From contig CAJOJC010000100.1 in NCBI GenBank assembly GCA_905234775.1, positions 3,307 to 10,684 on the forward strand: a DNA stretch of 7,378 bases, written 5' to 3'. This DNA comes from an uncultured Bacteroidales bacterium. Its GTDB lineage: Bacteria > Bacteroidota > Bacteroidia > Bacteroidales > UBA932. Below, piece by piece: positions 7,323 through 7,378 of the stretch (within the stretch, counting starts at the first letter, position 1; each line of letters opens with the position of its first letter). The notes under the pieces are model-generated. The model saw nothing but the letters and a program-made list of their open reading frames with translations, was not told the origin of the DNA and did not search any database. The position numbers and the translations under genes were made by a program.

Positions 7323-7378
7323 CAAAACCCCATCACATGCCTTCTGGCGCGCAAGGTGTCGCCCCTTTTCTTCCACCT

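Larger units (their letters stand above)
7070..7378. other. Intergenic region without a convincing gene, rich in short repeats
   Basis: This stretch of about 310 bp upstream of the protease promoter holds no frame with recognisable protein features. It contains a 19-bp imperfect direct repeat (7140-7158 and 7191-7209), a 9-bp inverted repeat (7171-7216), and a cluster of direct and inverted copies of a motif with core AAGGTCCCC (7242-7358). The window ends inside it (ttccacct, an inverted copy of 7292-7299), so the repeat field may continue. The gene beyond the right edge is not visible. Confidence 0.7.

Noticed and set aside
7242..7358. CRISPR array
   Set aside because: Repeats are short, degenerate and partly inverted, the 22-bp period leaves no real spacers, and no cas gene is present.
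7188..7378. A minus-strand frame open from the right edge to a TAA near 7188, possibly the end of an upstream gene
   Set aside because: The roughly 63 codons are rich in Arg and Lys, match no family I recognise and run through the AAGGTCCCC repeats. It cannot be excluded without the sequence to the right, but nothing supports it.

Overview
The window looks like a chromosomal segment of a member of the Bacteroidota, most likely order Bacteroidales. The evidence is a SusC/SusD outer-membrane pair, a SusD lipoprotein signal peptide, two copies of the TAnnTTTG-type -7 promoter box used by the Bacteroidota housekeeping sigma factor, and starts without clear Shine-Dalgarno sequences. Genus cannot be fixed from this sequence alone.

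All three genes lie on the minus strand, so transcription runs from the right edge to the left. From right to left: (1) about 310 bp without a convincing gene (7070-7378), rich in short direct and inverted repeats; (2) a promoter and a 934-residue secreted zinc protease of family M16, resembling PqqL (4215-7019); (3) a strong intrinsic terminator whose U-rich tail abuts the next promoter; (4) a 1063-residue SusC-family TonB-dependent transporter (925-4116); (5) 3 nt later, a SusD-family lipoprotein (from 921) that runs off the left edge after 307 residues.

SusC and SusD should form one operon and one outer-membrane uptake complex: SusD is the surface lid and binding protein, SusC the TonB-powered channel. 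No glycoside hydrolase, sulfatase, ECF sigma/anti-sigma pair or hybrid sensor is visible, so the substrate cannot be named. The M16 protease should act on peptides or small proteins in the periplasm. It is separated from SusC by a terminator and has its own promoter, so the two units are probably transcribed separately, although both use the same 13-bp -7 region.

The genes are ordinary members of well-known families, and I see no clearly new system. The items most worth a second look are the repeat cluster at the right end, the pairing of a PqqL-like protease with a TonB-dependent transporter, and a small in-frame gap in the N-terminal domain of SusC.
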